Below are positions 44,370 to 56,689 of a stretch of 64,000 nt of DNA, piece after piece. This stretch comes from Microplitis mediator. Taxonomy: Eukaryota > Arthropoda > Insecta > Hymenoptera > Braconidae. Numbering within the stretch: position 1 is the first letter of the stretch; each line of letters opens with the position of its first letter. The stretch spans positions 24,681,364-24,745,363 of the forward strand of contig NC_079975.1 in the NCBI RefSeq assembly GCF_029852145.1, given 5' to 3'. The translations under genes were made by a program, and so were the position numbers. The notes under the pieces were generated by a model. It saw only the letters and a program-made list of their open reading frames with translations. It was not told where the DNA came from and did no database searches.

Positions 44370-45545
44370 AATTATGGTAATGGTTACCATAATATTATGG
44401 TAACGGTTACCATATATTATGGTAGGGTTTACCATATATATGGTAATGGTTACCATAATGTTATAGTGATGGTTCCTATAATATTATAGTAACGGTCACC
44501 ATATATTATGGTAATGGTTACCATCTATATGGTCATGTTTACCATAATGTTATGGTAGTGTTTACCATATATATGGTAATGGTTACCATAATGTTATAGT
44601 AATGGTTCCTATAATATTATAGTAACGGTCACCATATATTATGGTAATGGTTACCATCTATATGGTCATGTTTACCATAATGTTATGGTAGTGTTTACCA
44701 TATATATGGTAATGGTTACCATAATGTTATAGTAATGGTTCCTATAATATTATAGTAACGGTCACCATATATTATGGTAATGGTTACCATCTATATGGTA
44801 ATGTTTACCCTAATGTTATGGTAGTGTTTACCATATATATGATAATGGTTACCATAATGTTATAGTAATGGTTCCTATAATATTATAGTAACGGTCACCA
44901 TATATTATGGTAATGGTTACCATCTATATGGTCATGTTTACCATAATGTTATGGTAGTGTTTACCATATATATGGTAATGGTTACCATAATGTTATAGTG
45001 ATGGTTCCTATAATATTATAGTAACGGTCACCATATATTATGGTAATGGTTACCATCTATATGGTCATGTTTACCATAATGTTATGGTAGTGTTTACCAT
45101 ATATATGGTAATGGTTACCATAATGTTATAGTAATGGTTCCTATAATATTATAGTAACGGTCACCATATATTATGGTAATGGTTACCATCTATATGGTAA
45201 TGTTTACCATAATGTTATGGTAGTGTTTACCATATATATGGTAATGGTTACCATAATGTTATAGTAATGGTTCCTATAATATTATAGTAACGGTCACCAT
45301 ATATTATGGTAATGGTTACCATCTATATGGTAATGTTTACCCTAATGTTATGGTAGTGTTTACCATATATATGATAATGGTTACCATAATGTTAAAGTAA
45401 TGGTTCCTATAATATTATAGTAACGATTACTATGATATTATAGTGATGATAACTATAATATATATGGGTGCCATTCCTATAATCAAAATTTCAAAAAAAC
45501 TGGTTACCATGCATTATGGGAACCATTCCCATAATATATTGTAAT
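44370..45545. repeat. GGTAATGGTTACC palindromic satellite with 133-bp higher-order period
   Basis: Palindromic words GGTAATGGTTACC, ATATATAT and TAATATTA form a 133-bp block. GGTCACC marks the block at 44494, 44627, 44760 and 44893, and the spacing continues to about 45292, giving seven blocks. No clean terminal repeat is recognised. No coding content. Confidence 0.85.
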
Positions 45546-45939
45546 TGTAACCATAAATTCCCCTCCTCGTAGTAAATGAACTTACTGTCCTTTTCCTAAG
45601 CCCGGTAGTATACGGCAACATTTTCAATATAAATTTTAATCATTTTGGACCATGAAAATTTTTTTTTAAAAATTCATTTCAATTTTTATTTTTAACGTAA
45701 TCAAAAAAATTTCTGATTACCCAAATACTACTTTTTGTTCCATGAATTGCAAATAATAAATTTTATGAGTACAATTTTTTTTATTGTCAATAAATTTAAA
45801 AATACTCTTAAAAATCCACCAAATTCAATTTAAAGTTATTTTAAATCCAATGCGGGTAATAAAATAAAAATTTAAATAATATAAAAAAAAAAAAATAATA
45901 ACTTTCATTTTATTGTACCGCTTTATTTTCATCTTAACA

Positions 45940-46140
45940 AGCACACGTGTTTTTGTGTCGTCCCTTGACACGCGGTGATTAAATTAACCAATCCTACCAG
46001 CAGAGTGTAATTACCATTAACACTGTCGATAGTAATTGTACTATAACGGGGGCCATATTGACGCCAGGGATTTAATTCGCTTATGGCGTTAATACTGAAT
46101 GGTACCGAGTGACACGAGGATAATATTTTATTTGTCACGT
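45940..46140 (-). other. Non-repetitive segment; possible minus-strand 5' exon
   Basis: This stretch is richer in GC than its surroundings and unlike any repeat here. On the minus strand an ATG opens MAPVIVQLLSTVLMVITLCW and meets a GTAGGA donor. Splicing from there to the acceptor at 42268 would stay in frame with the membrane APN, which could be chance (one in three). An alternative minus frame of 69 codons has no ATG. Function is undecided. Confidence 0.2.
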
Positions 46141-46726
46141 TTAAATAATAAATTAAATAAGATAATAAAATATTTAAATTCCTCAGCTGTTTGTTGAATA
46201 ATCTTACAGCAAATAAACAAATAAATATTAATCATAAAAATAATCCTTCGGTAATAATAAAATAATCGATTAGTCAATAAAACTATAGAGGATTTAATCA
46301 AGCTTCTATCAATGCTTCAAAGAACTGACGATAAAATATGTACACAGTATTTATTTATGGCACATAAAATAAAATCCACCTGAAGCTCTTGACATAAATT
46401 TTATAATGATATAAATAAATCAAAAAAATTTATTGGAAAATTTAATCAGTTAATTTTAAATCACTTTGATTTCATTAATTTGTATATCAGTCAAAAACTG
46501 ACAGAAAAAAAAATTACTCATTATTAAAAAAAAACACAATTTTTAATAAATTTATTAACGTTTTGAATCCTTGAGTTAAATTTAGAAAATCAAACAATGA
46601 AATTAACGCGCGCAGGTGTTTCGTTTAAATACTACTTGGATTGATAAAAAAATTACCACGATTTCAACACATTTATTTAAATAAATATTAATAAAAATAT
46701 ATAAGAAAAAAAAAAATTTTAAGCAC

Positions 46727-46930
46727 TTGCCGACAGAAAACCTCCGGTCGTTTGAACGGCTACAACAAAACTGTGACAAGGAGACGACACTTGCCAGCAT
46801 GCAAGAGCAAGAACGTTCCTTCGGCTTCGCACGATTTCCTACTAGTAGCTTCTCCGGTTCCCCACCCTGTGATCCTTCCGGTATCCAATATCATTCGCCT
46901 TGTGCTCAATCGAGAGTACTTAACAGTTTT
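46727..46930. other. GC-richer unique segment; possible promoter or 5' exon
   Basis: About 200 bp of clearly higher GC, not matching any repeat in the window. Plus-strand frame MPTENLRSFERLQQ and minus-strand frame MLASVVSLSQFCC are both short and unrecognised. GGCAAGT on the minus strand occurs twice and could act as GC-type donors. It may be the promoter or first exon of the minus-strand APN. Confidence 0.2.
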
Positions 46931-47523
46931 TTTTTTTTTTTTTTATTATTACCTTTTTTAAAAATATTTTACACGCACGCCTTATATCCTCAACTATTTT
47001 TTTATGATCCTGAGTACAGCAGACAGCTGCCAATTTTTTTTAATAAAATTATTTATGAAAAAAAAAAAATATTTTAAAATATGCACACAAAAATTTTTGA
47101 GAATCCTCCGTATATATTTAAAATTTTTTTCTGTCCACGCACTACCAAAAGTATACGAACATTTTGCCTACTTTTTGAATACTAATATATAGAGTTAGCT
47201 GATATTTTTTAAGTCAAGGTTATATTCGCAGGTAATAATAATTCACGATGCATAAGAATTAGCCAAGTTAAACTTTCACTTTTTAAATTTACTAATATTA
47301 TCATTTCTATTGAAAATTATTCACATTACTATAGATGGTAGTGTAAATAAATTATTATGTATTACGGTATCTTAATAAAAAATGCAGTATACATTTAAAT
47401 AAATAAACGTATAAATCATTATGAAAGATTATCATAAGATAAATATATCATTCATTACCATATCTCGTTACATATAATTATACAGAATTTGAGGTTAGCT
47501 TATTTACGCATATATTTTATGTA

Positions 47524-48041
47524 GGGGGAAGGGGGGCAGAGTGGGCCCCTTAAGGAAAATAATTATAATATCATTAATTTTTTTTACGCGTTTACTTCTT
47601 TTTAGACCCTTGATACTTATTTTCACGTCATTATGCTGCGTCCATTAAAATTAAAAAATCGAAAATTAGGGGCAAAGTGGACCCTCCAAAAAATTTCGGA
47701 TTTGATATTTTTTATTCTTTACACGTGTGATATTTGCAAATAACTATAAAACAATCGTATTTCAATAATCTAAAAGTCATTTTAATCGTCTGCTGCGATA
47801 TAACTTTAAAACGTAGTTTTATTATCTTTAATTTTCTTAATAAATTATATTTAATGAATAGTTTTGGTGGTCTATTTACGCCCGCATTATATAAGAAATT
47901 TCGATAAGCTTATTATCCGTCCGAATTTATTGGAGTATAGAAAATTTTGAGGGGCCCGCTTTGCCCCCATATTTTTTGGAGTTTTGAAAATTTTAAGGGG
48001 CCTACTTTGCCCCCAGGAGCCCACTTTGCCCCCTTCTCCCC
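47524..48041. mobile_element. GGGGGCAGAGTGGGCCCC element at TA
   Basis: GGGGGAAGGGGGGCAGAGTGG at the left pairs with CCCACTTTGCCCCCTTCTCC at the right, with TA on both borders. The short frames (47887-48114, 47947-48147) come from CCC-rich repeats. Confidence 0.65.
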
Positions 48042-48059
48042 TATATGTAACATGGTTAT

Positions 48060-49085
48060 TTCTTTTTGGAAACAGATTCAAAAGTTTCATTTTGATATAA
48101 AAATACGACTGCAAAAATTGGACATCACACTTTTTTATTTTTCATAAGAATGACATAGAAAAAAATTTTTTCACGTCTTCTGATTTTTGTAATTAGCTAC
48201 CGATGCATCGTAGAAAAAGTCTGCAGACATTTTTTTGTAGGGAATTGAATGTTCTATCAAAAAAGTATCTTATCATTTTTTGATAAATCTGTCTGTTCAA
48301 AAGTTATTTGAGCCTGAAGTGAAACTTATAATAAATTTCGAAATTTGACTTTTCCAGCAAAACTATCAAACTTATCACGAAATGTTATTGGATCTTTTTT
48401 GTAGATCATTTTATTTTTCATAAATTATTTCACACCAAGTTGCTTAAAATTTCCCATTGTTTTCTGGTTATTTTCATTTTAATGTCAAGTTCTTAAAAAA
48501 ATAGTGTCCTGATCGATCTTAAGAACTTGACATTAAAATGAAAATAACCAGGAAACAATGCGGAATTTTGAAAAATTGATATGAGATAATTTATAAAAAA
48601 AAAATTATCTACAAAAAAGATAAAAAGATATTTCGTGATAAGTTTGATAGTTTCGCTGGAAAAGTCAAATTTCGAAATTTATTATAAGTTTGACTTCAAG
48701 CTCAAATAACTTTTGAACAGACAGATTTATCAAAAAATGATAAGAGACTTTTTTGATAGAGCATTCAATTCCCTACAAAAACATGTCTGTAAATTTTTTC
48801 TACGATGCATCGTTAGCTAGTAATAAAAATCGGTTCCATGATTCTTGATACCCCGACCAAATATCCGGACAAAATATCCCGAAAATAAATATCTCGGAAA
48901 GTTTTGAAATCATTATCTTAAAAAGATTAATATTTATATATTTAAATATTTTGTCGCAGTGATATTTAGGCTCGGGGATATTTATTTTGGGGATGAAAGA
49001 AAAGTGCGATGCGGAACCTTTAATGTTAATATTAAAAGTTCCAATTTTTACAGACGTATTTTTATATCAAAATAAAACTTTTTAA
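48060..49085. mobile_element. Foldback element 3 (diverged)
   Basis: Two complementary arms meet near 48510 (TTAAGAACTTGACATT). They share internal text with the foldbacks at 20.1 and 24.4 kb. The outer TAGGGTG ends are not recognisable. The right arm is interrupted at about 48850-49000 by a fragment of the CGACAAAATATCC element. Confidence 0.6.
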
Positions 49086-49303
49086 CACAATAATAAAGTG
49101 AGGATACGTTGTTTGAAAAAATAACGTTTTAATTAATTATAATCGATTAAATGTTCATAACACCCGTGATAAATTTGAATATAATTAGACAGTTTGAAAT
49201 TATGATTATGATACTTTTTCGGAACATATTTATAATTTGAATATGTAAAAATATATTAATAAAAATTAATATATAAAATAGTTTAAGAATACTATTGTGA
49301 AAT

Positions 49304-49306
<3 letters not shown>

Positions 49307-49402
<96 letters not shown>
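49307..49402. repeat. (AT)n microsatellite
   Basis: About 90 bp of uninterrupted or nearly uninterrupted AT. It generates the (YI)n part of a spurious minus-strand frame 49560-49147. Confidence 0.95.
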
Positions 49403-50020
49403 AAGACAATATAAATATTTCGAAATATATTAGATGATGAATCAATTAATAGTACAAGTAAAGCAACAAGTGACTGTGTGTTCAATTTAATTGAGCGGCT
49501 TCTTAACAGTTTCCTCGTGAAATGACGCATCGAACTGTTGCGCCAGCTAATAGTTTCCATTATATTGAGATTATAGTGTGAGTCATTCTTATAGAAATAT
49601 TAAAGCTGACAAAAGACTTGATCATGACAAATTTATTGAGAGTTTTTACCATACGTTGTTGGGTGTGAATAATTTTTATGACTCTTTATTTTGTCCTTTT
49701 ATTTTTTATCTTCCTGTCTTGCTTTTCTACTTCCTTTCTACGAAGTTACTATATAATAATGCAGGCTGGAGTGTGTCTTTGAATATTTAATCAAACGTAA
49801 GTGCATTCACCGCAATGTAGTGGCTTGCTGATAAGAACTTACTTGTATTTGATGACCTGATACTTCAAATTTACATTAATTTTCTGTTGGGTTGATTAAT
49901 AACCAAGTTAAAGCACTTTAGATTTTAGTTTTTTTGGTGAACTGAGGTTGTTTGTCGAAATTTTGATGCATAAAATTTGTTTTATGGTTTTGAAATGATA
50001 GTAATTAAAATATATCGAAA

Positions 50021-50166
50021 CCCGAGTCGAAAGTTAGAGCCTATATAGGCCCCTCTAGCCCGAAATAGATCCGATTGAGAGCTCTGTAGTCCTCTAGCTC
50101 CGACTTTGAACCCAGAGGTCCGAACATTCACTGAGAGGTCCGATTTTGAACTTTTAAGTCCGACAA
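50021..50166. repeat. GTCCGACTT / AGAGCC dispersed repeat fragment
   Basis: CCCGAGTCGAAAGTTAGAGC and GAGGTCCGATTTTGA recur at 56814-56962 and, inverted, at 57295-57500. Non-coding. Confidence 0.6.
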
Positions 50167-50340
50167 TATTCATTCTAATGATTCATTATAATTAAATTAT
50201 TTATGATGATATAAAAAATTAAAGACTTTTAAAAATTAATAGTAAGTATTATTTTTTGAATTCCCGCTAAAAGTGGAAGAAACCAAAATAAATCCTTCGG
50301 AAAATTTTACTTTTGAGTTCAAACCCATTTGAGAATGGGT

Positions 50341-51112
50341 GAGCAATAGTGAACATTGCTGAACATTGGTGAACATGGGGGAACATGGGTAAACATTGGT
50401 GAACATTGGTGAACATGGGGGAACATGGGTGAACATTGGTGAACATTGGTGAACATTGGTGAACATGGGGGAACATGGGTAAACATTGGTGAACATTGGT
50501 GAACATGGGGGAACATGGGTGAACATTGGTGAACATTGGTGAACATTGGTGAACATGGGGGAACATGGGGAACATTGGTGAACATTGGTGAACATGGGGG
50601 AACATGGGTAAACATTGGTGAACATTGGTGAACATGGGGGAACATGGGTGAACATTGGTGAACATTGGTGAACATGGGTGAACATTGGCGAACATGGGGG
50701 AACATGGGTAAACATTGGTGAACATTGGTGAACATGGGGGAACATGGGGAACATTGGTGAACATTGGTGAACATGGGGGAACATGGGTAAACATTGGTGA
50801 ACATTGGTGAACATGGGGGAACATGGGGAACATTGGTGAACATTGGTGAACATGGGGGAACATGGGTAAACATTGGTGAACATGGGGGAACATGGGTGAA
50901 CATGGGGGAACATGGGTGAACATTGGTGAACATGGGTGAACATTGGCGAACATGGGGGAACATGGGTAAACATTGCTGAACATTAGTGAACATGGGGGAA
51001 CATGGGTGAACATTGGTGAACATGGGGGAACATGGGGAACATTGGTGAACATTGGTGAACATGGGGGAACATGGGTAAACATTGGTGAACATGGGTGAAC
51101 ATTGGTGAACAT
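50341..51112. repeat. 10-bp satellite (GAACATTGGT / GAACATGGGG)
   Basis: About 77 copies of a 10-bp unit with variants GAACATTGGT, GAACATGGGG, GAACATGGGT and AAACATTGGT. A 10-bp unit gives the same 10-residue cycle (MFTNVHQCSP-type) in all three minus frames, so three long overlapping frames exist without being genes. Confidence 0.9.
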
Positions 51113-51189
51113 GCATTGTCTATGACATTCTGTGTAAAGTGTCCGTAACTTTGCTCCTGTTGGAAATATTCTGTCACAGTATAAAAATT

Positions 51190-51660
51190 TTTAACTTCCC
51201 GTTAAGAAAATCGATGGTTTTCGAAATTCCGGGAAGTTATTGTTTTCACCCCGATTTGCGAAAATCGAAATTTCATCAGATGTCGACGTTCTGAGGTCCT
51301 AGGAAGCTATTCTGATCATTTTCACAATGATGTCCGAGTGTCTGTATGTATGTTCATGTGTGTGTGTGTGTGGGGGGGGGGAGGGTAAGTAATAAATGAA
51401 CATATACTCAGAGAATATTTCAGTATTTTTGGCATGAAAAATTTATGAAGTAGTTACTATGCAGATTGCAGTATAAAATAGTACACTGCAACAAAAAGAA
51501 TTTGGAAAACAGTTGACCGCGCGGACAAGCCCCAAACTTCCGACTGTTATTGAGCTGCTTGAGCTCGAGAACAGTATCGTGAATACATATTTGAGCTTGA
51601 AAAAAGTTATGTTCACTTGTAAAGTGTTGAATAGTAAATCGATTAAAAATTTTTAAGTAA
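51190..51660. repeat. Dispersed AACTTCCCG and GACCGCGCGGACAAG repeats
   Basis: Module GGGAAGTTATTG with CATCAGATGTCGACG and a (GT)n-G run, then a degenerate copy of the GACCCTGCGGGCC repeat. Same families as at 12640-13310 and 5966-6130. Confidence 0.55.
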
Positions 51661-52239
51661 CACGGAGAAGTATGTTGATTTGACACAAAATAATCAACAC
51701 AAATAATTCAACACGGACTATTTTTACCACATACTTAATATTTTTTACCGTGAATGCATGTCAATTTTGAATTAATATTAAATTGGACACAATTAATACA
51801 CTTCAAAGAATATAATATGTTCGTTTTACGTTTTTTTTACAACAAAAATGATAATTCATGAGTTTATAAATATTTATATTTGAAAGTTACAGAACATCAC
51901 TAATTCACAGCTATATTTAAAAATTGTAGTCATCGGTAAAATAAATTTTGCTTTTAAGAAAAAGAAGATAATAACATAATGCACACAAAGAAGGCGTATC
52001 GAATGACCAAAATCTTAAATAATAAGAAATTACGCAAGTTTGCCGAAATTTCCAATACTTTTGAGGCCAATATACCCAACAATAGTACAGCAAAAAAATT
52101 ATAAAATCATTTTGAATCACAGTGACATCGAATTTCATATTTTGTATAAGGGGGTAAGTCTTCGAAATCCGGAAGATAGGTTATTTGATCACGAAAATAG
52201 ATTGTTGGAAGCGTATATGCACTTAAATATATGTGTATA

Positions 52240-52930
52240 GTACTTGGTCTTTTCTTTTCACCACGAATTGTCGAAACTGCAAGAGACAGCTTGGATTACC
52301 CTATTGTGGTGTACCCTTACAAGAACAGGATATACCATCATCCACTATCCATCGCGCACGCCTGATGCAACTATATATCAAGTCCGGGCGTCGCCCCCGA
52401 GATGTTCAGACTTACAAAGCGTCTTACGCAGTTTATAATACAGATATATAATGTACATATATAAGGTCTTAGAAAATTTTACATTTCCTTATCCTCGAAG
52501 AAATTAGTTTTCTCTTTGAGAATTTATGGTATGCCAACGAACTATTTTAACAGTTATTTTATAACTAACTTACGGAATTATCATTGCAAGAAAATATATG
52601 AAACTATAAAATATAAAACAGTTAAAGATATTAAATATATGAAAAAAAAAGAAATTTATAAATATCTGTATCTTTATTACATAAAATAAGTTGATGTAAA
52701 TTGAATGAAGAGAGGATCGATGAAATGAATGTCAAGTCTTGTGATTATCCACTTGGTTCCTCGTCATATCTACTGAACATAACCCTTACACCGAAGCTAT
52801 TTCACGCGCTGCACACGCTCGTAAACTAATCGCATAATCGGATAACGAGACGACCGCAACCGGTTACGACGGCTAAATGTAACGCTTTTCATACATGTAC
52901 AGACATATTTACAATGCGAGCCAACTAACA
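52240..52930. other. Unique stretch with two GC-richer patches, no gene recognised
   Basis: Patches at 52240-52440 and 52735-52930 have higher GC and no repeat relatives in the window. Frames of 64-72 codons (for example CRNCKRQLGLPYCG on plus) are not recognised. A GTAAGTCT on the minus strand could be a donor. It may be regulatory DNA, an unrecognised exon or an old transposon fragment. Confidence 0.2.
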
Positions 52931-53286
52931 TTCTCTTACTATCACTTTTTATTTGTTTATTATTTACGTATGCCGAGGACTCGGTGGTATCTTGAGTGTT
53001 TTGCTTTAATATTTAATAACGGCACGCGATAAAAAATTCTTGTAGATTTTATTCGTTTATTTTTTTCTGTTTTTCGGATTTATTTTATATGGTATAACTG
53101 TTTCCTTATTTACCTCTATGGAGTACGAGACCTCACTAAGAAAATTTTCTAGAGTTTTACTTTGCCCTGATTCCTTTTTTTTTTTATTGAAAAAATAGAA
53201 AAAAAAATAGCCAACATAAACCAAAAGATTCCATCCGGCAGCTGGAATAGAAGTATGTTTCCGACTAAAATAACATAAAATTGATA

Positions 53287-53519
53287 CACAGAAAAAAAAA
53301 AATTCTCGACTGAAGGTAAATATTCTTGATTCAAAAATATTTTTTTGGAGACCTAAATTTTCTCAGATAAATTAGAAATTTTCTCCGACCAAGACGAATT
53401 TTTTTTAACCAAGACAAATTCTCTTGGCTCAAGAAAATCTTGACTTGGTTCCCGAAAACGTTTGTCTTCAAAAATATTTTCTTGATTCAAGATAACTTTT
53501 TTTTCTGTGTAATAATGAT
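53287..53519. mobile_element. CACAGAAAAAA MITE with TCTTGATTCAAGA palindromes
   Basis: CACAGAAAAAAAAAAAATTC and TTTTTTTTCTGTG are flanked by TA. The interior repeats CTTGATTCAAGA and CCAAGA words. Sister of 21737-21868. Confidence 0.6.
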
Positions 53520-53660
53520 TATTTAATAAAAGTTAATTAAAAGCGAACTTTTATTAAAATTTTATCAGTTCTAATATCTTTTTACAAAAATAAGCTTGGG
53601 TCTTCTTTTCAGAATTTATTTGAAGAAGAAGACATGCAAATATACTTAATTTCTTAGATA

Positions 53661-54188
53661 CCCAGGTCAAAAATAAAACTTGATTTAGACTTGGTTTACC
53701 AAGTCGAAATTTGGAGCCGTTTTTCATAAGACAAACTCGACTTTTTTTTACGGAGATATGAAATGCATTGAGTTTTCGCCCTGGTTTAGACTCAACTGGA
53801 TTACTTAGTCACGATTTAAGACAAAAATGTTGAAATCACGTCGAAATTGATTTGATTTAGACTTATTCGACTTAAATTATAAGGCGAAAAAGTCAAAACT
53901 AAGTCGAAATTATTTTTATGTATTAAGGCGAGAGTAAGGCGAATAAATAACTTTTTTTTTCGACTTGATTCAGCAAGTCAAAAGTAAGGTCAATGACCAT
54001 CATGTTCGAAGTAAAGACGAATAAGTTGAAACTGAGATCAAAAAATAGGAATAAGTTGAAACTAAGATGAAAAAAATTTAATTTAAGTTGAAAAAGTCGA
54101 GATCTTATCGAAAAATCGTCGGCAAATTGATAACTTCAAAAGAAAATAAGGTGAAGTGAGCCTGAATCAAGTTTTCTTTTTGACCCGG
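53661..54188. mobile_element. CCC(A/G)GGTCAAAAA element with AAGTCGAAA repeats
   Basis: CCCAGGTCAAAAATAAAACT at the left pairs with the reverse complement of CCCGGGTCAAAAAGAAAACT at the right, with TA on both sides. The interior repeats TAAGTCGAAA. A related partial copy runs about 56690-57551. Confidence 0.7.
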
Positions 54189-55015
54189 GTAATTTTCGTA
54201 ATTTTTGAATTTGCTCAAAGTCAGTGCCTCCAAAATAACTATACCTATATATATGACGACCATTTTTTTTTCACTCCTACTTCAAAATATTGTTACAGAC
54301 ATTGAAAAAAAAAAATTACCTGGAAACTTCAGCTCTTAATTTTAATTTTAAGTACTTTACATTTGATTTTGAAGTTTTCACCTTTAAAATACATAGGAAA
54401 GTTAGGATTTTTTAAAATTCTCTGTAGCTCAGCCGCATTTTAAGTTATCGGGTCGCGATTGCCGAACTTTGTAGGTAATTTAGTACTCTTCAAAAGTATC
54501 CTCAGTAATTTTACTGAGATTCTAATTGTTTTTTCTGTATTGGTTCTAAAAATCATGTTATTAATAATAATTTTGATTTTTAGTTGATATTGACTCAATA
54601 AAGAAATTTACCGTAAAAATTCATATGACGATTTTTCAGGAAATTTGATTCTCTACAAAAAAGGTCCTCTTAGTTAAGTGGCTCAAGTTCTTCATTCACG
54701 TGATATAGGGATTATATTAATTTTTAAAAATTCGACCGAATTTCACCAACTCTTATGATTTGCGGAAGAAAAAATTTTGATTAAAAATCAAATATTGAGT
54801 AAAAATAGGTGAGACTATTCAAGTGACGCGGACTGTATACATAAACTTTTGAATCAATGGTATTTTGGGAATATGCTGCACTAATTGTCATAGATTGTGA
54901 CAAAATTTTATGAATATTTTATGACAATTTTATGAAAATTCATTTCAAATTCTATGTAATCTACTAAAAAATTAGATTCCTTAATGAAACAAAATTGCTT
55001 CTATTATTATATATA

Positions 55016-55858
55016 GGGAAAGGGGGGGGGGGGGGGCAAAATGGGCCCCTTAAGAAAAAAATTTTCAAATCCTCAATTTTTTTTACTTGTATTACTTTTT
55101 TTTACTCCCTCGCCAAGTATTTGACGTTAATTTGTTCTGTCCATTAAAAATAAAAAATTAAAAAATGTGGGGCAAAATGGGCCCCCCCTCAAAAAATTTT
55201 TATAATGCGAGTTTTTCAGCTTATTTCACTTTTTTTTTTTCTGCTGAGTTTTTGGTGTTAATTTGCTGTGTCTATGAAAATTAAAAAATCCTGAAAAGTT
55301 GGGAAAACGGGCCCCCAACAAAACTCAATGTATGTTTGTCGCTTGTTTTGTGTTTTGAAACTTTTTGCTGTGTGTTTAGTATAAAAAAGAGTTGATAGTG
55401 AAAATTTGGACCTAAAAATAACTTAATTCTATTACTTGATTGCTTATATTTTAATTATTTTCGATTATATAGAATAAATTGTTTTTGAAAAAAATTATAG
55501 TTAGTAATGCTGTTGAACTTGTGACCTAGTTTACTCCTTATCATAATTCTTTAATCATATCTGTTAAAAAAATTTTAGGAACCCGTTTGGCTAAAAAATA
55601 TTCGTAGGTTTTCAAAGTCTAGACAGCTCATTTTACCCCCTCCTTCCTACACTTTTCATGTTAAAAATTTTGAGGGGACCATTTTGCCTCAGTGGCCCAT
55701 TTTGCTTCAATGTCCCATTTTGCCCCTTCCCCGCTCCAAACACTTTTCATGTTAAAAACTTTGGAGGGCTTATTTTGCCCCCTAATATTTCGAGGTATCC
55801 AAAATTTTAGGGGGCCCGTTTTGCCCCTAGGGGCCCATTTTGCCCCCCCCCCTTCCTC
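55016..55858. mobile_element. GGGGCAAAATGGGCCCC element at TA, copy 2
   Basis: GGGAAAGGGG with GGCAAAATGGGCCCC at the left; CCCATTTTGCCCCC then CCTTCCTC at the right; TA on both sides. The CATTTTGCC words repeat internally, giving spurious frames 55661-55892. Confidence 0.65.
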
Positions 55859-56092
55859 TATTTTGAATTTACATATCAAAACCTCTGCTTAGAATATTAC
55901 CAAAGATTATAATCAATGAAACTTTTATATATTTCTTTAAAATACTCAAAAAGAAAATATTGTCTATTTGAACATGATACTGTAAAATTTAATCACTAAT
56001 ATTCAGAAATAATAACAATGAACCGGGTGCGTCAGTACAAGAAATAAATAAATGTAACGGTTGGTTATATATAGTCGATCGATTTTAAATCC

Positions 56093-56256
56093 ACTTACGT
56101 ATATTGGATCACTCATTTACTGTCACTCAGTACAGCCAGTTTCATCGTGGTTTCCTCATAGCGAAATTCAGTCTATCACATTAAACATCTAGTTTACTTG
56201 TTCGTAATATTCAGTGCTAAATTAATTCAAAATTAATTTAGGCCACCGTATTTATA
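56093..56256 (-). promoter_or_regulatory. Candidate promoter and 5' exon on the minus strand
   Basis: A TATAAATA at 56256-56249 (minus) is followed by about 130 nt of non-repetitive sequence ending at a strong donor TAC|GTAAGTGG (exon edge 56093). It could be the first untranslated exon of the minus-strand APN, with a 13.8-kb intron to 42267. Several short upstream ATGs occur. This rests on motif spacing only. Confidence 0.25.
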
Positions 56257-56689
56257 ACTAATAGTTTATTAATTAACTAATAATTAAACTTATCATAACA
56301 TTCTACGGGTAATATAAAATGTGAGCGTATGGAAATGACTTGAATAATTTGTAAAGTTCAACTGGACTGTTTTTTAAATGCAAGTGAATTTATTACATGG
56401 TCATTAACTCCTGTGTAAATCAGGAAAAACGATGAAGGATTTTAACTCCACTTACTAAAAATTATGAAATAATTTATGATGGTAATCAACATATACAAAG
56501 AATTATTTTTATATATATTTTATATATTCTTATATAATAGATGACTTTTTTCGTGAATTTCACTGTAAAAAATCGGCAGTAAATTTTTATTTTATTCCAA
56601 TTCGAATTCACTCCATCACTCGAAGCTCCGGAGTTTAAAAAAAAAACCTCTCTGCATACAGAGTGAGTTTGGATTTTTAACTTCCCGCG

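Noticed and set aside
49147..49560. 137-codon minus-strand frame METISWRNSS...
   Set aside because: Half of it is an (AT)n microsatellite read as Tyr-Ile; no homologue recognised and no splice support.
50236..51177. Three to four overlapping long minus-strand frames rich in MFTNV/PHVHQCSP
   Set aside because: They are the same 10-bp satellite read in three frames; no start context, no splice structure, no domain.
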